Assembly: GCA_963674835.2 (NCBI GenBank)
Contig: CAXXKC010000003.1
Coordinates: 558,001 to 622,000, forward strand
Source of the DNA: G963674835 sp963674835
GTDB lineage: Bacteria; Planctomycetota; Planctomycetia; Pirellulales; Thermoguttaceae
DNA length: 64,000 nucleotides
Direction of reading: 5' to 3'
Shown here: piece by piece, positions 16,834 through 25,241 of the stretch
How the letters are laid out: every line of letters begins with the position of its first letter
Numbering within the stretch: the stretch's first letter is position 1
Translations under genes and position numbers: made by a program
Notes under the pieces: model-generated
Told to the model about the DNA's origin: nothing
Databases searched by the model: none
Seen by the model: only the letters and a program-made list of their open reading frames with translations

Positions 16834-17454
16834 ATGACAAAGCTACTTTCGATCGCCGCGATCCTGCCCGCGACGCTGGTCGCCGTTGCCCACGCCCAGC
16901 CGGCGCTCGATGCGTTGGAGCAGAAGGTACGTCGCGATGTGGCCGCAGAAAACGCACAGCCGGCCGAACCGCAACCCGCCGAGCCGGCCGTCAACAGCCA
17001 GCAGCCTCAACAGAAGCCCCGGCAAGGCTACGCCGGTCTGGTCGTCGACGATCGCGACGATCGAGGTCGTGGCGTGCGGATCCTCGAGGTTGCCCCCAAG
17101 GGTCCCGGCGGCGCGGCGGGACTCCGCCCGCAAGACCTCATCACCGGACTGGGCGGCGTCCGCGTGCGGCAACTGAGCGACATGATTATGATCCTCGAAC
17201 AGGTGCCGCCGGGCGGTTCCCTCGAATTCGAGGTCCTTCGCGGCACGGAGCCCAAGCGGATCCACCTGACGTTCGCCCGCTGGCCAGTCCCTGCCCCAGC
17301 CGCAACCCCAGAAGCGACCCAGCCACAGCCACCCAGCGGTCAGGCCACCGAACCGCCATCTATCGAGGCGCTCCTGCGCCGCATCGAACAACTCGAACAG
17401 CGCGTCCAGGCGCTGGAGCAGGCACTAAAGGCTCGCGACGCCCAGCCCAAATGA
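16834..17454 (+). CDS. exported PDZ-domain protein
   Basis: A 206-residue protein. Residues 1-21 form a signal peptide ending AHA-Q. After a Gln/Pro/Ala-rich stretch comes one PDZ domain (about residues 65-145; GVRILEVAPKGPGGAAGLRPQDLITGLGG), then a Pro-rich linker and a short C-terminal coiled coil (IEALLRRIEQLEQRVQALEQ). There is no protease domain, so it is a peptide-binding or scaffold protein outside the cytoplasmic membrane. It stands alone, ending at a hairpin shared with the convergent nnrE. Confidence 0.8.
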   Translation: MTKLLSIAAILPATLVAVAHAQPALDALEQKVRRDVAAENAQPAEPQPAEPAVNSQQPQQKPRQGYAGLVVDDRDDRGRGVRILEVAPKGPGGAAGLRPQDLITGLGGVRVRQLSDMIMILEQVPPGGSLEFEVLRGTEPKRIHLTFARWPVPAPAATPEATQPQPPSGQATEPPSIEALLRRIEQLEQRVQALEQALKARDAQPK

Positions 17455-17509
17455 CCGGCGCACGCCCTGAGACCCACCCCGAAGCTCCGCCACACCCACC
17501 CGCCATGTA

Positions 17510-17531
17510 GCACAGCCACCCTCGGCTGTGC
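17510..17531. terminator. bidirectional hairpin between PDZ gene and nnrE
   Basis: A perfect 8-bp stem GCACAGCC-ACCCTC-GGCTGTGC. It lies between convergent genes. I recall the same GCACAGCC/GGCTGTGC hairpin as a frequent intergenic repeat in planctomycete genomes, but only this copy is seen here. Confidence 0.55.
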
Positions 17532-17570
17532 CTCAGAGCCATTCTCGCGACAATCCCGCCCCCGCGTGCA

Positions 17571-18251
17571 CTACGCCTGACCAAGCATCTCTTCCAGCAA
17601 CTTGCGCGGGATGCCAATGTCGCAGACGTGCAACTGGCCGACGTAGGGTGCCGCTCCGGCAGCCAGGAAGCCCGGCTTGGCGGCGACGAACGTACACGTG
17701 TGCGCCGCCCGGATCGTGTGCGTCGACGGCTCCCCCGTGTCGCAGTCCAATCCGGTCGGCACATCCACGGCCAGTTTCGGCGCGGGCGCCGCGTTGAGTT
17801 GCTCGATCACCTCATTTAGCGGCGGCCGCGGTTCGCCTTGAACTCCGGTGCCCAGCAGCGCGTCGACGATCCACGCCGCACCGTCCAGCATGCGTTCCAG
17901 CCGTGCCGGATCGTGCCCGTCGTCAAACGGCTCAATCTCGACTCCGCTCTTGCTAAGGATTTCGAAATTGGCCGCCGCATCCCCGCGAAGCTGATCGGGG
18001 TTCCCCCAAATCGCCACGCGCACTCGATGCCCGCGCAGATCGAGGTGCCTGGCCAAAACAAACCCATCGCCGGCATTATTCCCTTTCCCACAGCAGATGA
18101 GAACGGGTCCGGCAACTCGCAGGCGTTCCAGCGTGTCGGCCAGCCCGCGGCCCGCGTTTTCCATGAGGATCAGGCCCAGCATGCCGTACTGCTCGACGGC
18201 CAGGCGATCCACTTGGCGCGACTGCTGCCGCGTAAGTGTCGCGTGCGTCAT
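17571..18251 (-). CDS. nnrE: NAD(P)H-hydrate epimerase
   Basis: A 226-residue YjeF_N-domain protein. It repairs hydrated NAD(P)H by interconverting R and S epimers. The nucleotide-binding motif CCGKGNNAGDGFVLARHL (about residue 55) and the VDALLGTG and DVPTGLDCDTG motifs are all present. It lacks the C-terminal dehydratase (NnrD) domain found in fused homologs, so it is the epimerase only. Start at 18251 gives the usual Arg/Gln-rich helix before VEQYGMLGLILMENAG. Confidence 0.9.
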   Translation of the reverse strand: MTHATLTRQQSRQVDRLAVEQYGMLGLILMENAGRGLADTLERLRVAGPVLICCGKGNNAGDGFVLARHLDLRGHRVRVAIWGNPDQLRGDAAANFEILSKSGVEIEPFDDGHDPARLERMLDGAAWIVDALLGTGVQGEPRPPLNEVIEQLNAAPAPKLAVDVPTGLDCDTGEPSTHTIRAAHTCTFVAAKPGFLAAGAAPYVGQLHVCDIGIPRKLLEEMLGQA

Positions 18252-18359
18252 TCGGGAGCCCCCTTCCATAGCTCTGCCGGGGAACGGGCCCACCTCGGAC
18301 TCCGCTTCCTCCGCGTCCGCCTGTATCCTAAAATACAGTAGTCCTTTGGAGAATCACCC

Positions 18360-18590
18360 ATGCCCATCCACGAATACGCGTGCCGCGATTGCGGACATCA
18401 CTTCGAATGGCTCACCCGCGGCGATGCGACCCCGGAGTGCCCCGCGTGCGGTCGCACCAAGCTCACGCGCCTTCTGAGCGTACCCTCAGGCCATGTGGCC
18501 GGAGCGACGCAGCCGCGATGTCCGCGCGAAGAGGGCCAGTCGTGCAACGTCACCAACTGCTGTGGCCGCGGGTGCAATCTCGATCCGTGA
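18360..18590 (+). CDS. FmdB-family zinc-ribbon protein with Cys-rich tail
   Basis: A 76-residue protein. The first half is a putative regulatory zinc ribbon of the FmdB type, MPIHEYACRDCGHHFEW with CxxC pairs at about residues 8-11 and 27-30. The second half is less usual: five more cysteines in the last 25 residues (CNVTNCCGRGC), perhaps a second metal site. GGAGA precedes the ATG. Role unknown; FmdB-like proteins have been linked to regulation, but without firm function. Confidence 0.82.
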   Translation: MPIHEYACRDCGHHFEWLTRGDATPECPACGRTKLTRLLSVPSGHVAGATQPRCPREEGQSCNVTNCCGRGCNLDP

Positions 18591-18596
18591 GGTGGC

Positions 18597-19673
18597 TCAC
18601 GGAATCAGGAAGGCCAGTCCGGTGGCGACGCCACCTTCGAACAGCGCTCCCCGTACGCTAAGCGGAATCGGGTCGAGCAACCGCGGTGCACAGTTGCCGG
18701 GCCGGTAGTAGCCGAGGGGATAGATGCACTCGTTGGGCGGATACACCCCCATCAGGTACGGCAACGCCGGAATCGTGAGGAAGAAGTGGCCGGCCGAAAT
18801 GAACGGCTGCACACACGGACCGCACGTGTGCCCATAACGTTCCGCATGGACATCCTCGAAGTACAGCGGCTTGTGGCACAAGCCCGAGGCCTTCCACGTG
18901 AACGTAATGCACGGCCAGGACCGCGGGACGAATTGATCGTCGCCGAGGGGACATTTCGTGGGAAACTCGCCGGGCGGGGCCGCCGTCTTGTAGCTGATGT
19001 CCTGGATCGGCTTCAAGTCCTTCGGCGATTGGCACGCTTGCGGCTTCGGCTGCGGAACCACCGCCAACTCCTGCTCTAGCGATGGGATCTCCAGCGGTTG
19101 CGCTTCCGTCTCCTGCTTGGGCGCTACGGCCGGCGCTGCAATCGCCGCCGGTGGCGCAAGCTTCTCCGGCGCGGGCATGGCCTTCGGCGCCGCAGTGTTC
19201 GCGGGTGGAGCCGCCGCGGCGGCCGGCGGTTCGAGCGGGCCTCGCATCAGATCGCTCGGCGATTCGGTCGGCTGTCCTGCCTTTGCGGCGCCGGCATCCA
19301 AAAGTGCTGGTGGCGCGACCGCCGCTTTGTTGTCGCCGAACGGATCGGTCACCGTGGCGCCAGTCGCAGGAGCCGGTTGAACGGCCTGCAAGGCAGCCGT
19401 CATGTTCACTTGGTTCTCTTCGTTCTCTTCCGCAACCGCGGCAAGCCGCTTGGCTGTCGTCCTAGCCGTCGGTTTCGCCGGACGGTACGGCAACCACTTC
19501 AGTTGATGTCCGGCCGCTCCGGTGGTGTAGCTGACAGGCGTTACGACTCCATTGTCGGCCGTGCCGGTGTATTCAGTGGTCTGAACCTGTGATGGCATCG
19601 GCCCGGCTTGAATCGGGCCTGCGAGTACGGCTAGCGCCAGCAAGGCGCCAAGCCACGCCAGGCGGTCCGGCAC
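18597..19673 (-). CDS. exported Pro/Ala-rich protein with conserved planctomycete C-terminal domain
   Basis: A 358-residue protein. The GTG at 19673 lies one base after the guaB stop and begins a signal peptide (LAWLGALLALAVLAGPIQAGP). The middle (about 85-225) is low-complexity Ala/Pro. The C-terminal 130 residues carry the recognisable domain WKASGLCHKPLYFEDVHAE, with several conserved Cys, and ISAGHFFLTIPALPYLMGVYPP. I have seen this domain only in planctomycetes; its function is unknown. An upstream ATG at 19742 inside guaB is possible. Confidence 0.72.
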   Translation of the reverse strand: MPDRLAWLGALLALAVLAGPIQAGPMPSQVQTTEYTGTADNGVVTPVSYTTGAAGHQLKWLPYRPAKPTARTTAKRLAAVAEENEENQVNMTAALQAVQPAPATGATVTDPFGDNKAAVAPPALLDAGAAKAGQPTESPSDLMRGPLEPPAAAAAPPANTAAPKAMPAPEKLAPPAAIAAPAVAPKQETEAQPLEIPSLEQELAVVPQPKPQACQSPKDLKPIQDISYKTAAPPGEFPTKCPLGDDQFVPRSWPCITFTWKASGLCHKPLYFEDVHAERYGHTCGPCVQPFISAGHFFLTIPALPYLMGVYPPNECIYPLGYYRPGNCAPRLLDPIPLSVRGALFEGGVATGLAFLIP

Positions 19674-19674
19674 G

Positions 19675-21153
19675 CTAGGGAGCCTCGTCGTGGAGGTGTT
19701 CCGTGCTGTAATTTGGGGCTTCCTGCGTAATGGCGATGTCATGAGGATGACTCTCCCGAACACTGGCTGACGACACCTGAATGAACTGCGCCGCGGTGCG
19801 CAACTCTTCGATGGTCCGCGTTCCACAATATCCCATCCCAGCTCGAAGCCCCCCCACAAGCTGATACACAAACGGGCCCAAGGAACCTTTGAACGGCACT
19901 CTTCCTTCCACACCTTCCGGCACCAGCTTGTCGGGCTTGTACGTCGGATTCTGGCGATAGCGCTCGCTCGAACCTTGCACCATGGCTCCCAGTGAGCCCA
20001 TCCCTCGGTAGATCTTGAATGTTCTTCCTTGATACAGAATCCGCGTGCCGGGACTCTCTTCCAATCCGGCGAAGAGCCCTCCGATCATGATCACATGGGC
20101 TCCAGCCGCAATGGCCTTCGTAACGTCACCCGAATAGCGGATCCCTCCGTCGGCGACGATGGTTGTTCCCGATTCCTGGGCGGCTTGGGCGGCGTTGTAG
20201 ATCGCCGTGATCTGCGGTACGCCGACTCCTGAAACAACCCGCGTCGTACATATCGATCCTGGTCCAATTCCCACCTTAACGGCGTCAGCCCCGGCCTTGA
20301 TCAGATCGCGACATCCTTCCGAGGTTGCCACGTTTCCCGCAATCACGTCGATATCCCATCGCTCCTTGACCGTCCGAACCGTCTCGATCACGTTGGCCGA
20401 ATGGCCGTGAGCGCTGTCGACTACGAGTACGTCTACCCCTTTGGCAATGAGCTGTTCGATCCTTCCATAGTCGTGGACGCCGACTGCCGCTCCTACACGC
20501 AACCTACCCTGCCTATCTTTACAGGCATTCGGGTAGCTGCGCATCATATCGATGTCTTTAATGGTGATCAGTCCTGTCAGTCTGAAGTTTTCGTCAACCA
20601 GCAGAAGCTTCTCCACCTTTTTTTGCATCAAAATTTTCTCAGCTTCCTCAAGCGTTACAGTCCCCGTAGCAGTAACGAGGTTCTCACGTGTCATCACTTC
20701 CGCAACACGCAGCGTCTGGTCCTCTAGGAACCGCAGGTCGCGCCGGGTGATGATCCCCTCCAAGCAGCCGTCGGCATTGATGATAGGAACGCCCGACACC
20801 TTGTGGACGTCCATCAGGTCGCGCGCCTGCTGCACCGTGGCGCTGGACGGCAGCGTGGCCGGGTTGACGATGATCCCGTTGGCGCTCCGCTTGACCTTCT
20901 CCACCTCGTCGGTCTGGTGTTGAACCGACATGTTCTTGTGGATGATCCCTATGCCCCCCTCTTGGGCAAGCGCAATGGCCATCGCGCTTTCGGTCACCGT
21001 ATCCATCGGCGAGCTTAGAAGGGGGATGTTCAGCCGGATGCGGCGGGTGAGCTGCGTACTGATATCGACCTCCGCCGGCACGACGTTGCTGTGCCGAGGT
21101 TCGAGCAGCACGTCATCGAAGGTGACTCCCTGGTACTTGATTTTCGCTTGCAT
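19675..21153 (-). CDS. guaB: inosine-5'-monophosphate dehydrogenase
   Basis: A 492-residue enzyme converting IMP to XMP with NAD, the committed step to GMP. The catalytic cysteine lies in GIGPGSICTTR (about residue 305), followed by the flap with GMGSLGAM. Two CBS domains interrupt the barrel at about residues 95-215 (VHKVSGVPIINADG; LLLVDENFRLTGLITIKDI), giving nucleotide control. A purine-rich site GGAGGAGC precedes the ATG. The exported protein gene follows with one-base spacing. Confidence 0.96.
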   Translation of the reverse strand: MQAKIKYQGVTFDDVLLEPRHSNVVPAEVDISTQLTRRIRLNIPLLSSPMDTVTESAMAIALAQEGGIGIIHKNMSVQHQTDEVEKVKRSANGIIVNPATLPSSATVQQARDLMDVHKVSGVPIINADGCLEGIITRRDLRFLEDQTLRVAEVMTRENLVTATGTVTLEEAEKILMQKKVEKLLLVDENFRLTGLITIKDIDMMRSYPNACKDRQGRLRVGAAVGVHDYGRIEQLIAKGVDVLVVDSAHGHSANVIETVRTVKERWDIDVIAGNVATSEGCRDLIKAGADAVKVGIGPGSICTTRVVSGVGVPQITAIYNAAQAAQESGTTIVADGGIRYSGDVTKAIAAGAHVIMIGGLFAGLEESPGTRILYQGRTFKIYRGMGSLGAMVQGSSERYRQNPTYKPDKLVPEGVEGRVPFKGSLGPFVYQLVGGLRAGMGYCGTRTIEELRTAAQFIQVSSASVRESHPHDIAITQEAPNYSTEHLHDEAP

Positions 21154-21191
21154 TCCGTCTGCTCCTCCGCTTGAGAAAGGGTAATCCGGCT

Positions 21192-21220
21192 ATTATGGAG
21201 ATTTGGCACCGGATTGCCAA
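21192..21220 (-). promoter_or_regulatory. sigma-70-type promoter for guaB
   Basis: Minus-strand TTGGCA (21220-21215), 17-base spacer, CATAAT (21197-21192). Transcription would start near 21185, about 32 bases before the guaB ATG. Confidence 0.55.
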
Positions 21221-21300
21221 TGACCGGCAGAGGGGCCGCTGGACCCGAGGGGGTCGCGGTCGGCAGCCGAAAGAGGGCCGATCGCTCAAGTAGCGACGGC

Positions 21301-22164
21301 CTATTGCGACGAGCCATGCGCGGACCGATGTCCCCATCGCCCACGCAAACGCTGCAGAAGCCCCCATCGCCCGTTGGGTGGCTCCAGCCCGTAGTCGATC
21401 AACTCCAGCGAACTACGGCAAACGAGATGCCCTTTCTCATCCATGTCCTTCGACGTGTGGCAGATCACGCCACCGGGAATGTCGGCCGACGTGATCGACA
21501 GCGTCGAGGTCGTGCCCTTGGCGTGCGTAACAATCGTCCTCACGTACGACGTACTGTGGATCTCTCCGAGCACCCAACGCGGCATGTCCAACGCAATCAC
21601 ATCGATCGTCGACTGCCGATATACTTTGCCGTCCGCGTCGGTCGTCGTGCTTTCCCGCTTCAGAATGAACGGGGCCACCGTCGGCGACCAATAGGTCTTG
21701 GTCACGGTCTTGGTGTTCTCATCGCTCGATTCCACCTGTTCCACGTGGCAGGGGACCTGTCGACCTTCGATCATCACGTGATCGTCCGGAAGAACCGTCA
21801 CTTGCGTCTTCTGCCCGGGCGTTTCTCCATGAAAGCCCTGCCGGACCACCTGGGGTTCGGCGTCGAGCCGCTTTCCGGCGATCTCGACAAACACTTCCCG
21901 GCCGAGCGTCACGCCGTCGTCCGATATCTTCTGTAGCGTGGTCGTCGTTTCGGCAATGGTCGTTCCGGTAATCGCGCCTTGCTCGTCGAACGTTTCGGCC
22001 AGCACGCGCACCTCTTTCCAGGCTCCCGGTTGGAAGCGCCCCCAAGGATGAGTCTCGCGCCCCATCTCGCCTGGCTTCGCCCAGACGGTCGCCGGCGCCA
22101 GGACCAGCAGCATGGCTACCGTCAAGCTGTGAAGAACCAGCGATCGCACCGTTGCTTGCTCCAC
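21301..22164 (-). CDS. exported protein of unknown function
   Basis: A 287-residue protein with a signal peptide (SLTVAMLLVLAPATVWA-K) and a soluble beta-rich body without motifs I recognise. It contains WGRFQPGAWKEVRV and paired Thr/Glu-rich strands such as TTIAETTTTLQKI. The initiator is a GTG at 22164. It ends close to the start of guaB's promoter region. Likely periplasmic; no function can be assigned. Confidence 0.68.
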   Translation of the reverse strand: MEQATVRSLVLHSLTVAMLLVLAPATVWAKPGEMGRETHPWGRFQPGAWKEVRVLAETFDEQGAITGTTIAETTTTLQKISDDGVTLGREVFVEIAGKRLDAEPQVVRQGFHGETPGQKTQVTVLPDDHVMIEGRQVPCHVEQVESSDENTKTVTKTYWSPTVAPFILKRESTTTDADGKVYRQSTIDVIALDMPRWVLGEIHSTSYVRTIVTHAKGTTSTLSITSADIPGGVICHTSKDMDEKGHLVCRSSLELIDYGLEPPNGRWGLLQRLRGRWGHRSAHGSSQ

Positions 22165-22197
22165 CGTGTCTTACCCCGAGTCCGCGGGTCGTGCCAC

Positions 22198-22225
22198 AGA
22201 ATACGAGAATGTACTTCATTGACAA
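22198..22225 (-). promoter_or_regulatory. sigma-70-type promoter for the exported protein gene
   Basis: Minus-strand TTGTCA (22225-22220), 16-base spacer, TATTCT (22203-22198), about 27 bases upstream of the predicted transcript's first codon. Confidence 0.45.
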
Positions 22226-22391
22226 GCGGGGTAGCTCCGCGCGTTCCGAAAGCGCCGGATCTGAGGCCGAATTCCCCCTATAAGGGTCCAGTATAGTACG
22301 TACCGCTGGCAAATCCATCCGTCGTGCCTCGACATGCGCGCCCGATCTTTCCCCGCGCGGCCACCAGAGAATCCCCCACACATCCCCCATA

Positions 22392-23762
22392 TCACGGGGA
22401 CGGTTCGGCAATTCCTTCGACCGCCGCAACCAGATCCTGATCCTGCCGAGGAAACACGGTTCGCAGATCCAGCAGAAGTCGATCCGCTTCGATACGTGCT
22501 GCCACCGATGGCGTGCCCGACCGTAGCGCATTGGCAAGTCGATCGATGGCACCCTGCTTCGGAGTCAGCGCGATGCACCAGCTCGCCAATTGGCCGCACG
22601 GCAGGCGGCCGGCGCCCACGCAAGCCGTTTCCGCAACCACCGTCGCCGATGCGATCGCTACGGCAGCGTCCATCTGTGGTGCCAACCGCTCGGCGCGGTT
22701 CTTCAGATTGTCGGCCGACGTCGTAATCAATTGCAGCAGCGGGACTGCCCGGCGGACCTTCTCGGCATCCCGGTACAATTCCAGCGTTGCCACCAGCCCC
22801 GCCATGGTCAGCCTTCCAGGTCGGAACGCTCCTGCCAGCGGGTGCTTGTTCATCGCTTCGATCAGCCCACGGCGACCGACCACAATGCCGCACGGCGGTC
22901 CACCGAGAAGCCTGTCACCACGGAACAGCACCAGATCGGCCCCTGCCTTGACGCTCTCCGATACGGTCGGTTCCCCGGAGAGCCCCCACGGACTCAAATC
23001 GAACAAGGCCCCGCAACCGAGATCGTGCACCAACGGCACCTGTCTGCGGCGGCTGATCTCGACAAGCTGTTCCAGTGTCGCCGACTGGACGTCGCCAACC
23101 ATGGCGAACTCGCTCGAGTGCACCAGCAGCAACGCGCCGGTTCGATCGCCGATCGCGTCGACGTAATCTGTCGCAAGCGTCTTGTTCGTCGTGCCGACTT
23201 CCCGGACGACGGAGCCGGCGCCGGCGATGGCCTCCGGCAGGTGAACGCCTTCCTCGATCTCGACCAACTGGCCACGGGAAACGACCACTTCGCGACCGCC
23301 CGCCAACGCCGCTGCGGCCAGCACGGCGGCACCGGCGCCCGAACTCACCACCGTCGCCGCCTCCGCACCGGTCAACTGCCGCAACAGAGCCTCACGCGAC
23401 GCATCCGCCGGCGTGCCCGCATAGTCCTCAGTCGCCGCGCAAATCGCCCGAACCGCCTCCTCCGCCAGAGGCGCGGCCCCCAGCTCGGGATGCAGGAGGA
23501 TTCCCGTGGCGTTGATGACCGGGCAAGGCCAGGGCCGTTCGGTTTCGCTGATCCGCCGTGCCACGCGCTCCGCAAGCTCCGAAACGCTCGGCAATGTCCG
23601 ATCCGCCGCCGCATGTTGCACCTCGTTGCGGACCTCATCCAGCACGCTTCGCACCGTCGTCACGACGACGTTCTGGCTCAGCCGATCGACGAGCCGGCGC
23701 AGAGTCGGGCTCTCCAACAGCTCATTCACCGAGGGAATTCCGCGCAGCGGATTCAGCGACAT
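22392..23762 (-). CDS. SelA-like protein with the PLP lysine replaced
   Basis: A 456-residue protein matching L-seryl-tRNA(Sec) selenium transferase over its full length: N-terminal GIPSVNELLESP, VINATGILLHPELGAAPLA, SRGQLVEI, VREVGTTNKT, HDLGCGALFD, and FRGDRLLGGPPCG. In SelA the last motif is GDKLLGGPQAG and its lysine binds pyridoxal phosphate; here the residue is arginine (AGG codon at 22913-22911). The usual HTNLGRAPL and NNNAA motifs are also altered. It may be a SelA-derived protein with another role. A good AGGAGG site precedes the ATG. Confidence 0.82.
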   Translation of the reverse strand: MSLNPLRGIPSVNELLESPTLRRLVDRLSQNVVVTTVRSVLDEVRNEVQHAAADRTLPSVSELAERVARRISETERPWPCPVINATGILLHPELGAAPLAEEAVRAICAATEDYAGTPADASREALLRQLTGAEAATVVSSGAGAAVLAAAALAGGREVVVSRGQLVEIEEGVHLPEAIAGAGSVVREVGTTNKTLATDYVDAIGDRTGALLLVHSSEFAMVGDVQSATLEQLVEISRRRQVPLVHDLGCGALFDLSPWGLSGEPTVSESVKAGADLVLFRGDRLLGGPPCGIVVGRRGLIEAMNKHPLAGAFRPGRLTMAGLVATLELYRDAEKVRRAVPLLQLITTSADNLKNRAERLAPQMDAAVAIASATVVAETACVGAGRLPCGQLASWCIALTPKQGAIDRLANALRSGTPSVAARIEADRLLLDLRTVFPRQDQDLVAAVEGIAEPSP

Positions 23763-23911
23763 GGCAGCCTCCTGGGTTGCGACCGAAGCGAGGCCCGCCC
23801 CCAAAACCCATCCAGACGGTCCGCCCGATCCCTGTGTCGTCAAACCGGCGGCAGCAGTCCCCTCCGGATCGACGCGGGAGCCCATAGACTACTCCGCGGC
23901 CGCGGCAAAGT

Positions 23912-24148
23912 CTACCGAGCCGTAGATGCGACCGAGGCTACTCCGCTCTGGGCCGCTGTGGGAAACGGGTCATTGCGTACCGCCTCGGCCAGTTTCGCGT
24001 CCGCCCGATTCGTAGAGAATGCGCCCAGTTGACGCGAGGGAATGGCCGACGTCGCGCAGCCGGCCGATAACGCACAGAGCCCGCTCAACAGCGCGGCGGC
24101 CAGCGCCATCGCGGCCCAACGCCGGTTCCTTCGCTCGGGGCGTTTCAT
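23912..24148 (-). CDS. small lipoprotein
   Basis: A 78-residue protein: Arg-rich N-terminus, hydrophobic stretch and lipobox LSAGC (about residue 30), then a short tail with NRADAKLAEAVRNDPFPTAA. The DPFPTA motif recurs in small planctomycete lipoproteins as I remember them. Start ATG at 24148 lies 14 bases after the preceding lipoprotein's stop. Function unknown. Confidence 0.6.
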   Translation of the reverse strand: MKRPERRNRRWAAMALAAALLSGLCALSAGCATSAIPSRQLGAFSTNRADAKLAEAVRNDPFPTAAQSGVASVASTAR

Positions 24149-24162
24149 GGCGATGCTTCGGC

Positions 24163-24480
24163 TCACAGATCCAATCGCTTCAGCCGCATCCAATCCTGGA
24201 CCGACTTCGGAGGCTCGGGCTCCTTGTGGAACATCGAGAACAGGCCCGAACTCTCGTCCTTCTGCCGCGATGTACTTCCGTACGATCTTGAGCCGACATT
24301 GTCGCGTTTGGCAAGCGAAGTGCAGCCCGCAAGCAGAATCGAGCAAAACACCGCCAACACGCACATCCGTCCGGCGCAATGCAGCACCGTGCGGGCCGAA
24401 CGGGATGCCCGTCGGGAAAGCAACGCGCCCACGGAGTCCCACTCCCTCGGCAAGTCGATCTCGCGCCGGTTAAGAAACAT
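24163..24480 (-). CDS. small lipoprotein
   Basis: A 105-residue protein. A hydrophobic segment ending in the lipobox SILLAGC (about residue 52) follows a long basic N-terminus; an internal ATG giving MCVLAVFCSILLAGC could be the true start. The tail has FHKEPEPPKSVQDWMRLKRL, with VQDW and Arg-rich end typical of small planctomycete cell-envelope proteins. Upstream of and likely cotranscribed with the 24148 lipoprotein gene. Confidence 0.58.
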   Translation of the reverse strand: MFLNRREIDLPREWDSVGALLSRRASRSARTVLHCAGRMCVLAVFCSILLAGCTSLAKRDNVGSRSYGSTSRQKDESSGLFSMFHKEPEPPKSVQDWMRLKRLDL

Positions 24481-24537
24481 GGCTCAACTCTCGCGATTCA
24501 GTCTCAACAAACGGGTTACGTCGTCCCGGTCGGGTCG

Positions 24538-24879
24538 CTACTTCTTGCTCGATTCCTTAGTATGCAACCACGTCGTATACCACGGCTTCTGTGGTTCACT
24601 CTGATATTTGGGCGTGGTGCCCGGCGTGTAGTACCGCGTCTTCGTCGTACGGGTATGCGACTTCGGGGTCAGTGCATTCTTCATGCTCACGAAGAACTTC
24701 TTCGTACCCGACGCCAGTTGGGCCAACGGAGAGCTGCTGCCGGCCGCTGAGTGCCCACTGCTGGCGGAACCCACAGCAAGGCTACCTATCTGGCCCACCG
24801 GCAACACGCTTGCCCACACCCAACCGGCACTCGCCAGCATGAACCATGCTGCCACAAGGGCTGTCGATACAACTCTCAT
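24538..24879 (-). CDS. small basic exported protein
   Basis: A 113-residue protein with a signal peptide (VVSTALVAAWFMLASAGWVWA) and a Ser/Gly-rich, then Lys/Thr/Tyr-rich body (TKTRYYTPGTTPKYQ). GGAGGGG sits upstream of the ATG at 24879. Very basic tail, so possibly bound to an anionic envelope component. Together with the two following lipoproteins it forms a group of three small exported proteins. No function known. Confidence 0.6.
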   Translation of the reverse strand: MRVVSTALVAAWFMLASAGWVWASVLPVGQIGSLAVGSASSGHSAAGSSSPLAQLASGTKKFFVSMKNALTPKSHTRTTKTRYYTPGTTPKYQSEPQKPWYTTWLHTKESSKK

Positions 24880-25241
24880 CGGGGCCCCTCCAATGCAACG
24901 CACGAACCAACCCCTTTCGGCAGCGTCTGCCGTCGGAATCGGGGCGGGAGTGTCTCAGAATTGCCGGCCTCCGTCCAGAGCGGTTTCGTGCCTCCTTCCA
25001 GCAACAGACTTCTCCCAGTCTTCCTGTCTTCCTTGTTTTGCGGTTCCCTTCGCAGTATCCTGACACCAACCGCCGCTTCCAGCCGTCCGGCGACGTGGCG
25101 AAATACTGCGAAAACGCCTGCCGCGCCCGTAGGCGAATGCCGCGCGGTGCGGTAAAGTCACGGCTGTTGGTCGACCCATCCCGCGTCCCATCCAAGCAAG
25201 GCGCACAACGGCAACGCAAAACCATCAACGGGAGGTTCCTC
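24880..25241. other. divergent region ahead of the rhamnose operon
   Basis: About 360 bases between the basic exported protein (leftward) and rhaA (rightward), the expected place for rhamnose-responsive control. I could not identify a regulator-binding palindrome or a convincing promoter. No regulator gene is adjacent to the operon. Confidence 0.35.
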
